From Amanita rubescens (taxonomy: Eukaryota; Basidiomycota; Agaricomycetes; Agaricales; Amanitaceae): a stretch of 64,000 nt of DNA. A program made the translations under genes and the position numbers. How positions within the stretch are numbered: the stretch's first letter is position 1; every line of letters begins with the position of its first letter. The notes under the pieces were generated by a model. That model was not told where the DNA came from and did no database searches. It saw only the letters and a program-made list of their open reading frames with translations. The DNA is taken from NCBI GenBank assembly GCA_015039365.1, contig WION01000029.1, positions 248,001 to 312,000 of the forward strand, given 5' to 3'. Below, piece after piece: positions 34,522 through 46,170 of this stretch.

Positions 34522-35320
34522 AGGTCCTTACGACGTGCACTGGATGTTTATGCTAGAATTTAGGCACACACACCGTGCCTCCTCATCCTCACCTCCTCGT
34601 ACCAAGTGTTGTTCCACCTTCGCTACTTGTGCACAACGTACTCTCAGCAGATCCCGCAACGTCCAGCCATGGATACTTCGTCGATGGTTACTGGCAGGGC
34701 GAAGGAATAGAGAGGAATGTCAAGAACGAAGGGGGCGACCACGTGGTACAACGACTGCGGGGATTTACGATACTCGGGAGTCGTGCTAGCAACACGGCGG
34801 TTGCACAAAAGGCCTTTACTTAAGGTAACCGTAACATCACATGGGTTCAAGCATTTAACGACCGGGCCCGTATCGAAAGCGATTGCAGGTAGGCTCCATG
34901 GAGACCGTTCGTTTCTGTGCGGAAGGATATCTGCTACACTGAACAGTCTGGTGTTGGCTCCGGAAAATGGAGCGTGTAGTGGCGATCAATGGTTATTGCC
35001 ACTTCTGGAAATTGACCATGCCCAAACGATCTGAAGAGGCCGCCGTCAAGACAGGACTTGTTTCCTCACGAAACAGGAGCATGTTAAGAAGAAAAGGCCG
35101 AAATACGTCTTGGCGGCATGTGTTCATCGCTGGGGTTGGCACTTGCCAAACATAGTACCCACTCACACGGCACTATGCCTTCTACGCGGGTTGCCAGAAT
35201 GTCCCGTTTGCAATACGGTACCGAATACTATCTGTTAACGATCAACTTAGTTTCAAACCTCCGGACTCCACGCATTACCAGTTTTATCGTGACGGGCAGA
35301 TTCTCTAACGCTTAAAAGTG
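34522..35320. other. Intergenic; right part is a segmental duplicate of 61.7 kb
   Basis: Bases from about 35095 onward match 61730 onward (for example CTCCGGACTCCACGCATTAC and CAGTTTTATCGTGACGGG). A 105-codon ORF from 34717 has no recognisable domain. No gene supported. Confidence 0.45.
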
Positions 35321-35324
35321 GTAG

Positions 35325-35534
35325 TAGTCCCTCCTTGGGACTGCGGACGCAGCACATGCCGTTTTTTTTCTTCTTATTTTCGAAGAGCCTGCGAGGGGCC
35401 TCGTCGACGTAGCTCGGACCACGTAACATAGTCCCTCCTTGGGGCTGCGGACGCAGCGCATGCCGTTTCTTTCTCTTGTTTTCGAAGAGTCCATGAGGGG
35501 CATTGTCGACGTAGCTTGGAGGTGTAACATCGAC
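35325..35534 (+). promoter_or_regulatory. Tandemly duplicated 105-bp promoter unit
   Basis: The unit AGTCCCTCCTTGG…GCGGACGCAGC…ATGCCG…TTTTCGAAGAG…CGTAGCT…GTAACAT occurs twice in a row, starting at 35325 and 35430. The duplicate gene at 62138 has only one such unit (from about 61938). A TATA box (TATAAA, 35542-35547) follows, 94 bp before the start codon; the duplicate has it at 62054-62059, 84 bp before. This suggests a promoter with an internal duplication, possibly altering dose or induction. Confidence 0.6.
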
Positions 35535-35635
35535 GGAAAGGTATAAAGGGACCACGGTTTTATCCACGTTCCTCACCAAAACATCTTTCCTCGACTTCGA
35601 ACTTGAGTTCTCAACCTCTTATTCTCTACATAAAA

Positions 35636-36045
35636 ATGAAGGTACGGCTTTCACTGTAAACTTTACGATTGTGGTTAACTCGTGCGTTTGTGCAGTTCAC
35701 TGCATTTGGTAGCATCATTGCTCTTGCCCTCGTCGGTGTCGCTGCTGCCGCTGGGGTACCAGCTCAGAATCCAAACTCTGGCAAAACTCCAACCCAGTCT
35801 CCGAACACTGGCACCACTACGCCCAATACCTCTCAAGACGTAAGAATCAATTAATCATGCCCATGATATGAGCTCTAATACCATTTCAGCAATGTGTCCA
35901 GTCTGCTTGCACGTGCAGCGGATCACCAGGCAATTTCTGCGGTAGTGCGGGTAGCCCCAACAATTGTCTTGTTGGCCACCTCTATGCCTGCCAACAAGGT
36001 GGAACGGCTTGCGACCTTGGGCTTAACGACTCCTGCAAGAACTAG
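35636..36045 (+). CDS. Small cysteine-rich secreted protein, copy 1 (101 aa)
   Basis: Exons 35636-35641 (6 nt: ATG AAG), 35696-35839 and 35890-36045; 306 nt, in frame. Signal peptide MKFTAFGSIIALALVGVAAA; a Pro/Thr/Ser/Asn-rich spacer (NPNSGKTPTQSPNTGTTTPN); then a C-terminal domain with eight cysteines (QCVQSACTCSGSPGNFCGSA … CQQGGTACDLGLNDSCKN). Probably disulfide-bonded outside the cell. Size and spacing are those of small secreted cysteine-rich proteins of plant-associated fungi, but no function is shown. Its duplicate is at 62138-62560. Confidence 0.8.
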
Positions 36046-36382
36046 TAAAGTACTGGATCGAATGGTTGCGTCGTATCATAGAACATTTATCTATTTCATT
36101 GTCTTTTTCCCGTAGTCTGTCTGATGTAACCGGATCAGAGTACTTATATACGAGATGGAAACTATTGCGAGAATCTAACGAGGCTTGCCAGTGTCCGAGT
36201 TCGAGATGATAACAGCTGGACCGCAATATCGCCGACTTCCAACCGAGTACAGCCCCAGGTTTTAGGTACATTACAAACTCTCTGTTTCCTTTTCCAAATA
36301 CTTGGCATATACTCAACTATTAGTACGACATCTACTTCCTTCCCTGGGGTGCGCTTCTTGACTGAACATCAATAGGCTCGCT
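36046..36382. other. 3' flank of cysteine-rich gene
   Basis: The first ~110 bp match the 3' flank of the duplicate gene at 62561; then similarity ends. No gene seen. Confidence 0.4.
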
Positions 36383-36721
36383 ATGCCCCAAGCCAGCGGC
36401 GTATTCAAAGGATACGGCAACAACTTCCTCGGGACATTCAAGGGAGGGCCGACGGGGACGGTGAAAGTCACCGGTTCATTCAGTCAATCTCTCCCACAAT
36501 TCACCGTTTCTTCAGCTTCCGTCACGTACAACAATATGACGGATCTTAACGGGCCATATGATATAGCTATCATACCTCCCTCGTTCGTGGGGGAGACCGG
36601 TGTCGACATCGTGTTTCAAGAGGGAAATACCAAATTACACCTGACCGGCAACCTAAGCAGTGCCATCCCCGAGAGAAACGTTATTTCTGGATTTAGTACA
36701 TGGGTTCCAGTCTTAATCTGA
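36383..36721 (+). CDS. Hypothetical protein, 112 aa
   Basis: One open frame from ATG to TGA beginning MPQASGVFKGYGNNFLGTFK and ending ISGFSTWVPVLI. The composition is beta-rich (many G, T, S, V) with alternating hydrophobics, suggesting a small beta-sandwich or lectin-like fold. That is only an impression. A CAATAG acceptor-like site sits 11 bp upstream, so it could also be the last exon of a longer gene. Confidence 0.45.
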   Translation: MPQASGVFKGYGNNFLGTFKGGPTGTVKVTGSFSQSLPQFTVSSASVTYNNMTDLNGPYDIAIIPPSFVGETGVDIVFQEGNTKLHLTGNLSSAIPERNVISGFSTWVPVLI

Positions 36722-38079
36722 CTCACGCTGCGGAGAATCAGTCAGTGTGCTTAATGCTTGAATCCTCTTTAAGTTGTTCTGATCATCTGATCTACGTGCC
36801 AGTCGAGCGCTAGTTGGAGAGTGGCGGATGGATTTCGCGGATGGATTTGTCAGAGGTGCAGGATTCAATCCGGGAATCGGTTCCAGTATGGTTGGATAAT
36901 ACCGAATTTACTCTTGCGCTGTCACCTCCACTACTGCATGCTTAAACCGACAACGAACTAGTGTTCAGATTCAGAGGCTTAATTACGATCGCCTTATCAT
37001 TCCCAAGTTCTAAAAACGATGAATGCAGTATACGCCATCTACCGCCGTCAACCTGATTTGCTATGGATCGCGAAACATACGAGCTTACTATCCTACTTAT
37101 ATCCAGGCCTTTTTCTGATGCTCCAGAGCACCTACTAGTTCCTAACGTCCCTTCTCTAATGGCGGGTCCGGGATCTCGCAAGCCCAATGACCAACGCTGA
37201 CGAAATCCATTGCTTTACAGCCAGCATTATGCACGCTGAAGAAAACAGAGTAGTGTTCCTGCTGGCCATCTAGTGCGTGTTCAGATCATGTCGAGATTAG
37301 CATCTAGGAAGGAGATTAACGATCTGCCGTTTCTAAGACGGGGACTTGGCGTACCTAAAGGGTGCAGAGAGACTGTAAGGCCTAAGCATCACGTTGCACG
37401 CCTTGCGGTACTACTCGTAATTGGCTCCCCATGGATCATCTATCCGTGTATTGACCGCACTGCTTGACCGTAACTTTGGCAGAGTGTGTCGTGGCTAGGC
37501 CGTCTAACTTGATAGTGGCTCTTTGATCGCAGTAGGCGTTTCATTTTGCCCACGAAACTCTTTTTTTGACGTTTGACGTTTGACCGTCACTGACGTACGC
37601 GTACATTGCGGTACGTACTGACAAAATTCATCCTCTTCCTGTGTCCTAAAACACGTAGAGATATGCGCGTAAGAATCCAGATGTTGGTACATGATGCCGA
37701 ATTGCGCTATGGTAGAGATAAGTCGGTGTTATCTCTACAAAAAGGGGAAAGATACGGGTTGCTTACCCTCTCTGCGATTGAACGCACTCCCGACTCCACT
37801 TTCCCTGAATCAAGTATTGCGCGAAAATTGTCAGGCAAGGAAATCCCAAAGACGGACCACTGTCGCAACCCTGGTGCGGGCACCCGCGGTGTCTGTAAGT
37901 CGAGAATTGTAGTTGGCGCAGTTACGGTTGGTGGGAGCCGCGTCGGGGCTGGCTTGGATTTGAGAGTTCAACCAAAAGCATGTGGCTCAACGCGAGCTTT
38001 CTTGGAAGATGGGATCCAAGAAGCCCGCTTCAAGGTGAGATTTAGGGAACCTTCGTAGTGTGCGGTTCAGTGGGTAATA
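36722..38079. other. Intergenic 1.4 kb
   Basis: A 150-codon ORF at 37606-38058 is open but has no recognisable domain or splice support. No RNA or repeat family identified. Confidence 0.35.
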
Positions 38080-38505
38080 TTAGGAGCAGATCGCAGACGT
38101 GACTGCTTTACATAAGAAAAATCGCGTCGCGCAGATGCCCACGTGCGTTCCATCCACCGCACATTCAAACAGGAGGATGGAATTCAATGGATCTTGAGGT
38201 ATGACATATTCCAAACCTTCCACTACTTGTTGCGAATATACTGTAGGCACGAACTGCCACTCTGGATTCAATTCTCGGACGAAAAAATCTTAACCGACAT
38301 CATGTGGAACGACTGACGGACCTGCGGGAAGGGTAACACGTGCGTAGTTGCTGGTAACGTGTCGAGTCCATGTTAATGTGTTTCTCGTCAGGAATTGGAA
38401 AGGATAGCACGGCCCGGGTGTACTAAGGAAACGGTGGTCACCAGACGTCTGCCTTTTCCCCTCGGAGAATCGTGCAGAACCGTCAAGGAGGCGGCGTATC
38501 ATGGC
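38080..38505 (-). pseudogene. Decayed member of an unknown minus-strand family
   Basis: Reads MIRRLLDGSARFSEGKRQTS … GPCYPFQFLTRNTLTWTRHV … GPSVVPHDVG, a stop codon, then DFFVRELNPEWQFVPTVYSQ … LEYVIPQDPLNSILLFE. The stop and a short tail make it a likely pseudogene. A relative starting VIRHLLNDYARFFLRKSGHW lies at about 39455-39225 and a fragment at about 33740-33490. Confidence 0.4.
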
Positions 38506-40253
38506 GATTGGAAGGCTTTGAGAAAGTCAAGCTTCTGAGTGTCATTAATAGTCAGCTAGCCTTTCTGAACGCGAGCCGATACTCAAGGACAAACCGTTGG
38601 TGCAATGCAAAGATCCGACAAGTCTTCTTGCGTTAGCCCTCACCTCGCTGTTTCTTTCTGTCCCGGCGATTGGATCAGAGTACAGGAGACCCATGATCGC
38701 TGAGCAGCAGATAGTCGGCAGTGCTTCGGCAGGGCGATATATCAGACAGATTCAACGTGCTTCTGCGGTCTCATCAAGTGGATGCATGTGCACAACTGGC
38801 TTCCCTGTACATCAACGACGCCGCCCTTCGCCTGCGAACTTTTCTAAGTAATCGATCGCTTAGGTATTCTCCACGAGTTGGACATCCCCTTTTCAGTCAT
38901 CCCTCTAAATCTGCTCGTTTCAGGCCTTGGTCGGATAATCCAATCCAGCATCGTCATCCAAGGTGGATCCGATCGGCCACCCGTCATCCGTGGGGAGTGT
39001 TTATTCTAGCGAGTGAGCATCAAACCCAAAAGTAAGTTTCACGTTTGTTCGAGACAAAGCTTCGCGGGTTGAAATTAGCATTTAATAGACCCTGAGCATC
39101 TGGCAGGCTCGCATTGCCCGAGAGGGAGGCTTAACCGTTAACCGACCCTAGGCCCAGGGATGCGATTCTTCCGTCTCGGGTCAGGGACGTTCGGGTTGAC
39201 ATTATGACGCAACAAATGACTCAATTACATCGGAGGTTCTACTGATAAGTACAGAGCCCTGTCATTTTTGGTATCACTAAAACGAGACGGTACCCATTGC
39301 GGGAAACATCGAACGTGTGCGAAACGTGGATTTACGTCGGGCGGTACCGACACATGAAGTGCGTTCCGGAAGGTTGGCGGTCTCTGTGAAGCGGTTCCCT
39401 GGCCTTCCCAATGCCCGCTCTTTCTCAAAGAAAGAATCGCGCATAGTCGTTAAGGAGGTGGCGTATCACGCGATTATTAAGTAATTTTCTTTTATTTATT
39501 TCCCTCCCTCGCCCTTATCGTTGTCAGTGCATGTCAGTTCGTCGCTGACGCTAGTAAAGATACTTCAAGCATATGGTCAAGTTTGATATACAGAGCTGTC
39601 TTTCGTTTAGCATAAAGGTTAATTCGGACTAATATTGCTCATGAAATGTCCCTTCTGGTATCGCTCCGGCTTGTTTTAATTGCGTGTTTGTCGCAGGCAT
39701 AAGCAACGATGGTTGTTGGTCCTACATCCAAGCGCTTTAGGAGCCAGGTGTACGTACGGTTTTAATCTAACCTCGCAGGGTTGCTTATCGAGCGCCTGTT
39801 TTTTGCCGGCTCCTTTTATTTGTATCTTGCGACCCAGTGTCAGATCATGCTGCATCCTAGCGATTGCGAGAGATTTCAGTCTGGTGATCGAGTCCGCTCT
39901 GCTGTCGCATCAGAGACATGTGGACCTTGTTCAATTTGCTATGCAATAGGTTCTGTTTGGAATGGTCAAGCAATATAATAAATGAATGGTTGTTCCTCAA
40001 ATTTCTTATGTTGCATATACAACAAAGCTTGTGTTCATTTGATAGTAATCATAACACTTCGGTAAGTATCATCGTCGTTACCAGCTAGTACATATATTCA
40101 CAAATACAATGTTGGCCTTGTAAACCAAAAAAAAAAAAAACCGCCAGTGAAAAACTTGATTGATAATAACGATAAAAAAAAGAGGTGGAGCAACGAAGCA
40201 ACGCAAATGCGCATTGAACCTGAGAGGAAGCAGAAAAAAAAAATGGTGTACAG
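38506..40253. other. Decayed repeats and low-complexity sequence
   Basis: Contains a minus-strand relative of 38080-38505 (39225-39455), a plus-strand region similar to 33240-33800, and a 14-bp A run near 40127. An 84-codon ORF at 38597 begins with a hydrophobic stretch but is unsupported. Confidence 0.4.
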
Positions 40254-42801
40254 CTACCTCGCAGGTGTCCTATCCCTCCTAATAGTCCTATCCGCGCGTC
40301 TCGGCGTTGTAGGAACCTTTTGTATCGGTCTCTCCCCAACGACTCCGATTCCAGTTTCCCCCGCTCGAGCAACTTCCCTCGCAGCTCTTCGCGCTGCGTC
40401 GCCTACCATTGCAGGTGGGCGCGTCCGGTCTACCAACGACAACGCGCGCAGTAAATCTCGAGGGTCCATTCCCAAAGTGGGCGGTGGCGGTGGCGGCGGA
40501 ATATGGCTCGCGGACGATGACGATGGCGTATCCTCTTCCTCTTCGTACCCGGAGATGGCGAATCCGGCTGGTGGTAACCGACGGGGGACGTATTTGGTGA
40601 GGAAACCACCCAAGCTTGATGGATCTGATAGATTTGATGAGGAGGGCGCCGAACCTGCGCCTGACGTTGATGATGATGACGACGACGATGTGGAAGGGGC
40701 GCCGAGCTGTATGTTGACACGCGATGCTAGATTCTGATCTAGGATTTCAAACCATCGGTTGAGTAACTCTTCGGCGGTTTTGACCATAGCCCGTGCTGCG
40801 TGCGCGCACGATAGGAGGTAGTCGAGTTTGAATTCGACGTGGTGCATCCGTCTCTCGATCTCCTCGTCTAGGGCTTGTCCAATCAAGTCGAGCTCGCCAT
40901 CGGGAAGGGTAGGCATAGGAAGGGGAGTGCTGCTATTCCTTTTCAGCCGTTTCTGTGGTGGTGGTGACTTGCCTGAGGTTGATGGAGGACTTCGGTTGTA
41001 CGGATGCTATGAGGGCCTTGGCGATTGAGATGCCGCGTTGCATGTCGGGTGGCAGGTCATGTACGTTGATGGCTTTGAATGGGTCATCCATACCCATATC
41101 GCGTTGCTTGCCCTTGGCTTTGGCAGAGGGTGTCGTTGGCTGGGAATAGGTAGCGGCAGAAGTTGGCGACGGCGTCATACGGGCCATCCGTTTTGCGAGG
41201 AATTCTTTTTGACGCTTTATGTATGCGTCGTAGTGGTAGCTGACGCGCTTCCATGTTTCTTCCTCTTCCTGTGCCCTAGTGCAGTGATAAGGAACAAATC
41301 CAAGAATGAAATGTATTCAACGCACCGTTTAATGTGTTCCGCATACCGTATCTCCAGCATCCGATTAGGTCACGTTCTGTTCGTTTGGCTTCAACTGTTT
41401 CTGGCCCATGATTTGGTGATGGGTCATCGCCGCTGTACATGCTAAGATCAACCTTCCGCTCCGCTAGCATACGAATCACATCCTCCTGTATGTTCTTCAA
41501 CACTTCCTGCGCGCGTGCTGAAAGAGGAGGCAGTTCAGGTTCTGGCGGACGGTTATCCTTGTCGCCTGAACTCTCTTTTCCATTATCGGATGCGGTTGAA
41601 TTTGGTTTCGATGGAGATGTGGATTTGGCGGCGGCTCGCGATGCACACCATATTAGGAGTGTCCGCAGTCGTTCCGAGTCCGGTAGGTCAGCGTCGATGT
41701 GCTTATAAAAGCTCGTGGACGATACTGAATTGTGTGGTTGAGCTATAATGAAAAGTCAGCATCGTATATAAAAACTGGCGAGCAAGATGGACGCACGTAT
41801 AACACCAACCTCAAAGGAGGTGCTTATTCTCTTTCCTCTACCACTTATTGAACTCCTTCTCCGATGGTTGCCGTTGACCGCATTTGGTTCGCGTTCGCGT
41901 TCTCGACCGCGATGGCTTGTCTCCGCGTGAGTGGCATCTCCAGTTTGTGGCCGCTATTGCGTTCATGGCGCCCTCCCGAAGTCGCTTATTGCGCTCGATC
42001 TGAGGTGACTCGTCAAAAGGTATAGTCCGGACTGAGTCCTTGGAAATGATGCGGCTTCTACTTCTTGACCTTGCCCTTGGCTTGTCTTGTCCTGGATTGA
42101 ATGTGATACTGGTCAACATATTTGACGACGAATCGGGCAAGTGAACCCGAGAACTCCGTCGGAGATGATCCGCTTCTGCGTCCATGGCGCGTATGTCATC
42201 CTCTATCCGCTCATCCTCTTCGGTAATAGGTTCGAAGCCAGTTCCGTGCCGCGCTGTTGGCCGACCATTCGCTGGTGGCAGGGAGCCAGAGCGCTGTGGT
42301 GGAGGACGTGGCTGTTCCGCTGGAGCGGGCCGTGTTGCTGATGACTTGGACGAAGTGGCGGGCATAGGCGGCTGTGACTCGGCACGAGCTTTCTTGGAGG
42401 GTGGTGCCCGGAGATCAGATGAAGCATTCCGCTTCAATGGTAGACTTGAGGATGGTTGCAGCGCTGTGGATCCTTCGCGACTATTGGATTCCGCCTGTGA
42501 GACAGAGGATTCACGGACGATAAACAAGCCACTACGCGTAGGCTCCGCGTTTGCAAGCCCTGTTTTAGACAAGGAGGAATCAATTTTGCTGGATATATGG
42601 TCTGACAGGAAGAAGACACGTACGTTTGTTCTTGTGGGACGCGTTTTTTGCCTGTGACGTGAAGATGTCAGCATAAGAGAAATTCAACAGTTCCCCCTCA
42701 CTCACATCCTTCTTCGTTCTCTTGGAAGCGTTGAGCAAAGGATTATCCTCCATCTCCGGAGCCGTTTTTCGCTTTGACTGCGCTTGTTCCTGTTTCTGCA
42801 T
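40254..42801 (-). CDS. DSN1: DSN1/Mis13 kinetochore subunit (MIS12 complex), two frameshifts
   Basis: Subunit of the MIS12/MIND complex linking centromeric chromatin to the NDC80 complex. The start is MQKQEQAQSKRKTAPEMED. Several exons lead to the family core NKRLREGAMNAIAA … RRRSSISGRGKRISTSFE, then SFYKHIDADLPDSERLRTLL and IWCASRA, the coiled-coil NIQEDVIRMLAERKVDLS and a helical C-terminus GELDLIGQALDEEIERRMHH … AEELLNRWFEILDQNLASRV. It ends in a poly-Ser and Pro-rich tail that is longer than usual. The frame breaks after AMNAIAA (about 41950) and after TTTETAEKE (about 40940, at an AAAA run), with no splice signals to explain it. As the gene is normally essential, assembly indels are the likely cause. 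It is divergent from the DHHC gene, 256 bp apart. Confidence 0.8.
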
Positions 42802-43057
42802 ACAAGTCGTACTGGCGTGGGATGAGCAATGAATAGATGTCGTCAGAGAGGCCGAGAAAGATGAGAGATGAGAAGAGATGGTGAGCATAAAGGTGCGCGA
42901 GGCCTGTGTTTGTCGTTGTCGAGCGCAGCGGCGAGCGTACTTTCGTCGTCGTCGTCGGCGATGAGGAAAGCGTGTTGCAGATCGGAGATTGAAATCAGTT
43001 CCCACGAGAATGTTGTTCAACAAAAACGTCGGAGAATCACGCACGCGTCGCTCGCCC

Positions 43058-44446
43058 ATGATCTGCGCACGGGCCGTCTTCCGTTGCTTTAGAGCCGTCG
43101 AGCGTGGCGTTGACCGCGTCACAGGCGCTGCTGGGCCTTATTTTGTCTTCTTCGCCGTCGTCCTCATATCCGTTGGCACCTGTTTGCTTTTGTACGTCGT
43201 CCTCATCTCCGCAGTCACGAAAACTGACATGTGGTAGTCAATGTCATATCACCGTCTCTCCCTTGGCCATTGTTCAGCGTGCCCATATGCTGTCTCATTG
43301 CCTTTAATCTCTTTATGCACTACTTTTGGGTTTGCACTACCCCACCCGGATTCACGGATGCCAGCGAGCAGAAACAGACCGGGTGGTTATGGGCGCAGAG
43401 AAACGGCAGGCAAAAGAACATTGAAATATTGCCAGCTGAAGTGACCCAATGTAGGAAATGCTGTGGGGAGAAGCCCGAGGTGAGTTATTCCGCGTTTCCT
43501 CCCTTGCACTTCACCTGACGTTAAATCGGTGAGAGGACCCACCACTGCCGTATATGCAACCGCTGCGTTTTGAAATATGATCACCACTGTCCTGTATGTG
43601 TTTACCTATCCGAGTTCTCCATGTCTGACCCACCTATAACCAGTGTACGTGTTTTGCTACGCGATCAAAGTCATACATCTTTACCCTGTGCTAGGGATAA
43701 ACCAATGCGTGGGCTTATACAATGAACGACATTTCATTCTTTTCATGTGAGTCAGTGCATAAGATCGCAACATCGATCCTCAGGACTGAGACATGCCCAA
43801 GGTTCTATTTTGTTGTATCGACAGCCACATATTGTGTTCTGGGTTATCACCACCTTCTTACCGCTCTCGGGGTTTATATCGACGTGAGCATGTCGCGTTA
43901 TCATCTGCACTTGGTCTTGACAACGAAGCGGCAGAATTGGCCCTATTTTTTGCCTCCAACAGCATTCGTACTCATATACATTCTAGCTGGAGTCCTTTGC
44001 ATCGCAGTTGTTCTGATGCTTTCCTTCCATATATGGGGAATTGCAAAAGGCGAAACGAGCGTCGAATCTCATGATTTCCCAATGTATAGCAAGAGAGCCA
44101 AATCAAGAGGCAACGTGTTCGTCAACTCCTACGATTTGGGGTATATGGTTTCATCTGCATTCCTAGATCACGTTCACTTATCCCCGGCTCAGAAAACGAC
44201 GAAATCTGGAACTATTCTTCAACGTTGGGCCTCATGGCGAGTAGTATGTATCTCCTTTAGATCACTCTCGTCGAGTAGCTGAACCCGTTCAATAGCTCGT
44301 ACCTTACCCTAATATTCCCATACCGGTTATTCCCATATACCAATGGTCGTGCCTGGGCTAGACGCCCAGGTCTCACGAGACACCTTGGTGTTGAGAGGGC
44401 GGAGGAGTTTACAGATGAGGACGACGACGACGCAAGCGGGCCATAA
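43058..44446 (+). CDS. DHHC-type protein S-palmitoyltransferase
   Basis: Membrane enzyme that attaches palmitate to cysteines of cytosolic proteins. Four hydrophobic segments: YFVFFAVVLISVGTCLLL, FSVPICCLIAFNLFMHYFWV, FYFVVSTATYCVLGYHHLLT and FVLIYILAGVLCIAVVLMLS. The cysteine-rich domain is [37 protein letters not shown] with the catalytic DHHC. TSVE (for TTxE) follows TM4, then NSYDLG, NLELFFNVG and an acidic end TDEDDDDASGP. Exon joins: 43058-43191, 43238-43479, 43534-43593, a possible 1-nt exon at 43644, 43695-43746, then from 43802. The TTTT at 43188-43191 is one base too long for the frame, probably an indel. Overall the gene looks functional. Confidence 0.85.
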
Positions 44447-44889
44447 TGGGGATGACCAATCACCCCATTATTAACGAATTCTCACATCGAAATCCGTCAG
44501 CCTTTTATATAATTGTAAGCACCCTTATCTTTCGTATTCTCGAGCGCTAGTAAACTCCACACCATTTCCACGATGACAATACATGCCGGGGCCAGATGAC
44601 GCTTACGAATCGCCTCGCGGCTTTTCGGGAAGTCTGAATGATAAAAAGCCGGCTTTTAAATTGTACAGCCCATCGGGCTGAACTACCCACCATCTGAACT
44701 TCCATTCTCCCAAATTACCCACTCTCCACCTAATCGACGAAATTGCTCACCATCTATCGTTTTAGATTGTGCTTTACACGTAGATAGTTACACACGCACG
44801 AGCACATGCATGTAACCTACTTCATTTAGTTCATCCCAGTCTCGACAACTGAACACATAGTGTAGATTATGCAGCGATACCTGTTAAGC
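44447..44889. other. Intergenic upstream of tRNA
   Basis: 3' flank of the DHHC gene followed by pyrimidine-rich, ACCCAC-containing sequence. No gene seen. Confidence 0.4.
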
Positions 44890-44963
44890 GGCCGACTAGC
44901 TCAGCTGGTTAGAGCGTCGTGCTAATAACGCGAAGGTCTTGGGTTCGATCCCCACGTTGGCCA
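44890..44963 (+). tRNA. tRNA-Ile (anticodon AAT)
   Basis: 74 nt. Acceptor GGCCGAC pairs with GTTGGCC, then discriminator A. The D arm holds GCTCAGCTGGTTAGAGC, the anticodon loop CTAATAA with AAT, and the T arm GGTTCGATCC. No intron; CCA is not encoded as an extra tail. A run of T (from about 44970, ATATTTTTTTTCC) just downstream is a good Pol III terminator. Confidence 0.95.
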
Positions 44964-44969
44964 CGGATA

Positions 44970-44979
44970 TTTTTTTTCC
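44970..44979 (+). terminator. Pol III terminator of tRNA-Ile
   Basis: A run of eight T directly after the tRNA end (TATTTTTTTTCC), the standard signal for RNA polymerase III. Confidence 0.75.
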
Positions 44980-46170
44980 TTTTATATCCCGCCGCACCAA
45001 TTGAGGACACTTGCATTTTCTCACCCTTTGCGCGGACGTCGCACCGGAACTAATAACCGTCATTATCGCTGTCAATTAACCCTTTGCGGATCTCTCCAGG
45101 GGCGGGCTTAACCGTACCGGAACCGTTATATGTCATGATCATGAGTATAAAAAAGTAAAAATGTTGATCAATACTATACAGTACTAAACTTTATTTTAAC
45201 GTATATAACCAACAAAGAGGGCATGCGTTTTTACGCAAAGATGCAAGAAGTACGCCCGCGCTCGGCACATTAGAACAAAGGGAAACAAAGGAATAAAAAG
45301 GCAAATTAATCGAATGATTGCTTATATGCGATATGCACTTCATGTACAGGGTAATAGGTACGGTATTAAAAGAGCGAGATGATATCAGACTAGTCACGTA
45401 CAAGAGAGTGTGAGAGAGAGAGAAAGATTGGGATGAAAAAGTGAAAGCGACATATCACTGCCACGGTGGATCGGAATCGTTCCAAGAAAGGGAGTAGTAA
45501 AAAAAAAAAAGCCCACGAGATTTGGATAAGATGTTTCAGAGCGTAATATGATAGCGAGGGTGGACAAGCGGAAAAAGCGAGGGTAGAAATTAATGATATT
45601 TCCGAGAGAAAAAGAGGTCGAAACGCCCTGATCGTGTGTTCTCCGCCGTTCTGATTCCCAAATCCCGTCATTTTTGCATTAGCGACCATAAACGGTTAAC
45701 CCAGAAACATAGACCCGAATCCGCATTAAGGAAACGCCGATGTGCTGTGTCGTGTGTGAAAAAACAGAAGGAATGCGGGGAGCGTCGTGGGAGGGAGGGA
45801 AAGAATTCGGTAAGAGAAGAAATGTACACCAATAGAAACACCATTGAACATCGAAAGAAGAAGAAAAAAAATACAACATGGGAACTTGACGGAACCCGGA
45901 ACTGCCAACGATGCCGGCCATGAAGAAAGTGATGAATTTGAAACTGGATGCGATTGTGTGACGATGGATTGGATTGGATGTGGTGGATAGGGTAGATGAT
46001 GGATGGATGTGCGAATATGACGTGCTAGAATCGATGAAATGCGATATGCGTGCCAAGAAGCAAAAACATGGAAAAAAAAACATCGGCCTCGGACCATCGG
46101 GGCCATCAAGGAAGAACCGCGCCGGTTCCAACAATCTCCATCATTCGATGGTAACTTCGGTATATCCTCT
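44980..46170. other. 3' region of the GATA_AreA gene, low complexity
   Basis: A/G-rich on the plus strand with several homopolymer A runs (near 45500, 45865 and 46070) and GAGAGA repeats. Probably 3' UTR and spacer. No gene supported. Confidence 0.4.

Noticed and set aside
37606..38058. 150-codon ORF on the plus strand
   Set aside because: No recognisable domain or signal; codon pattern is not distinct from neighbouring spacer.
40147..40737. 196-codon plus-strand ORF over the DSN1 C-terminus
   Set aside because: Antisense shadow of the poly-Ser and Pro-rich tail of DSN1.
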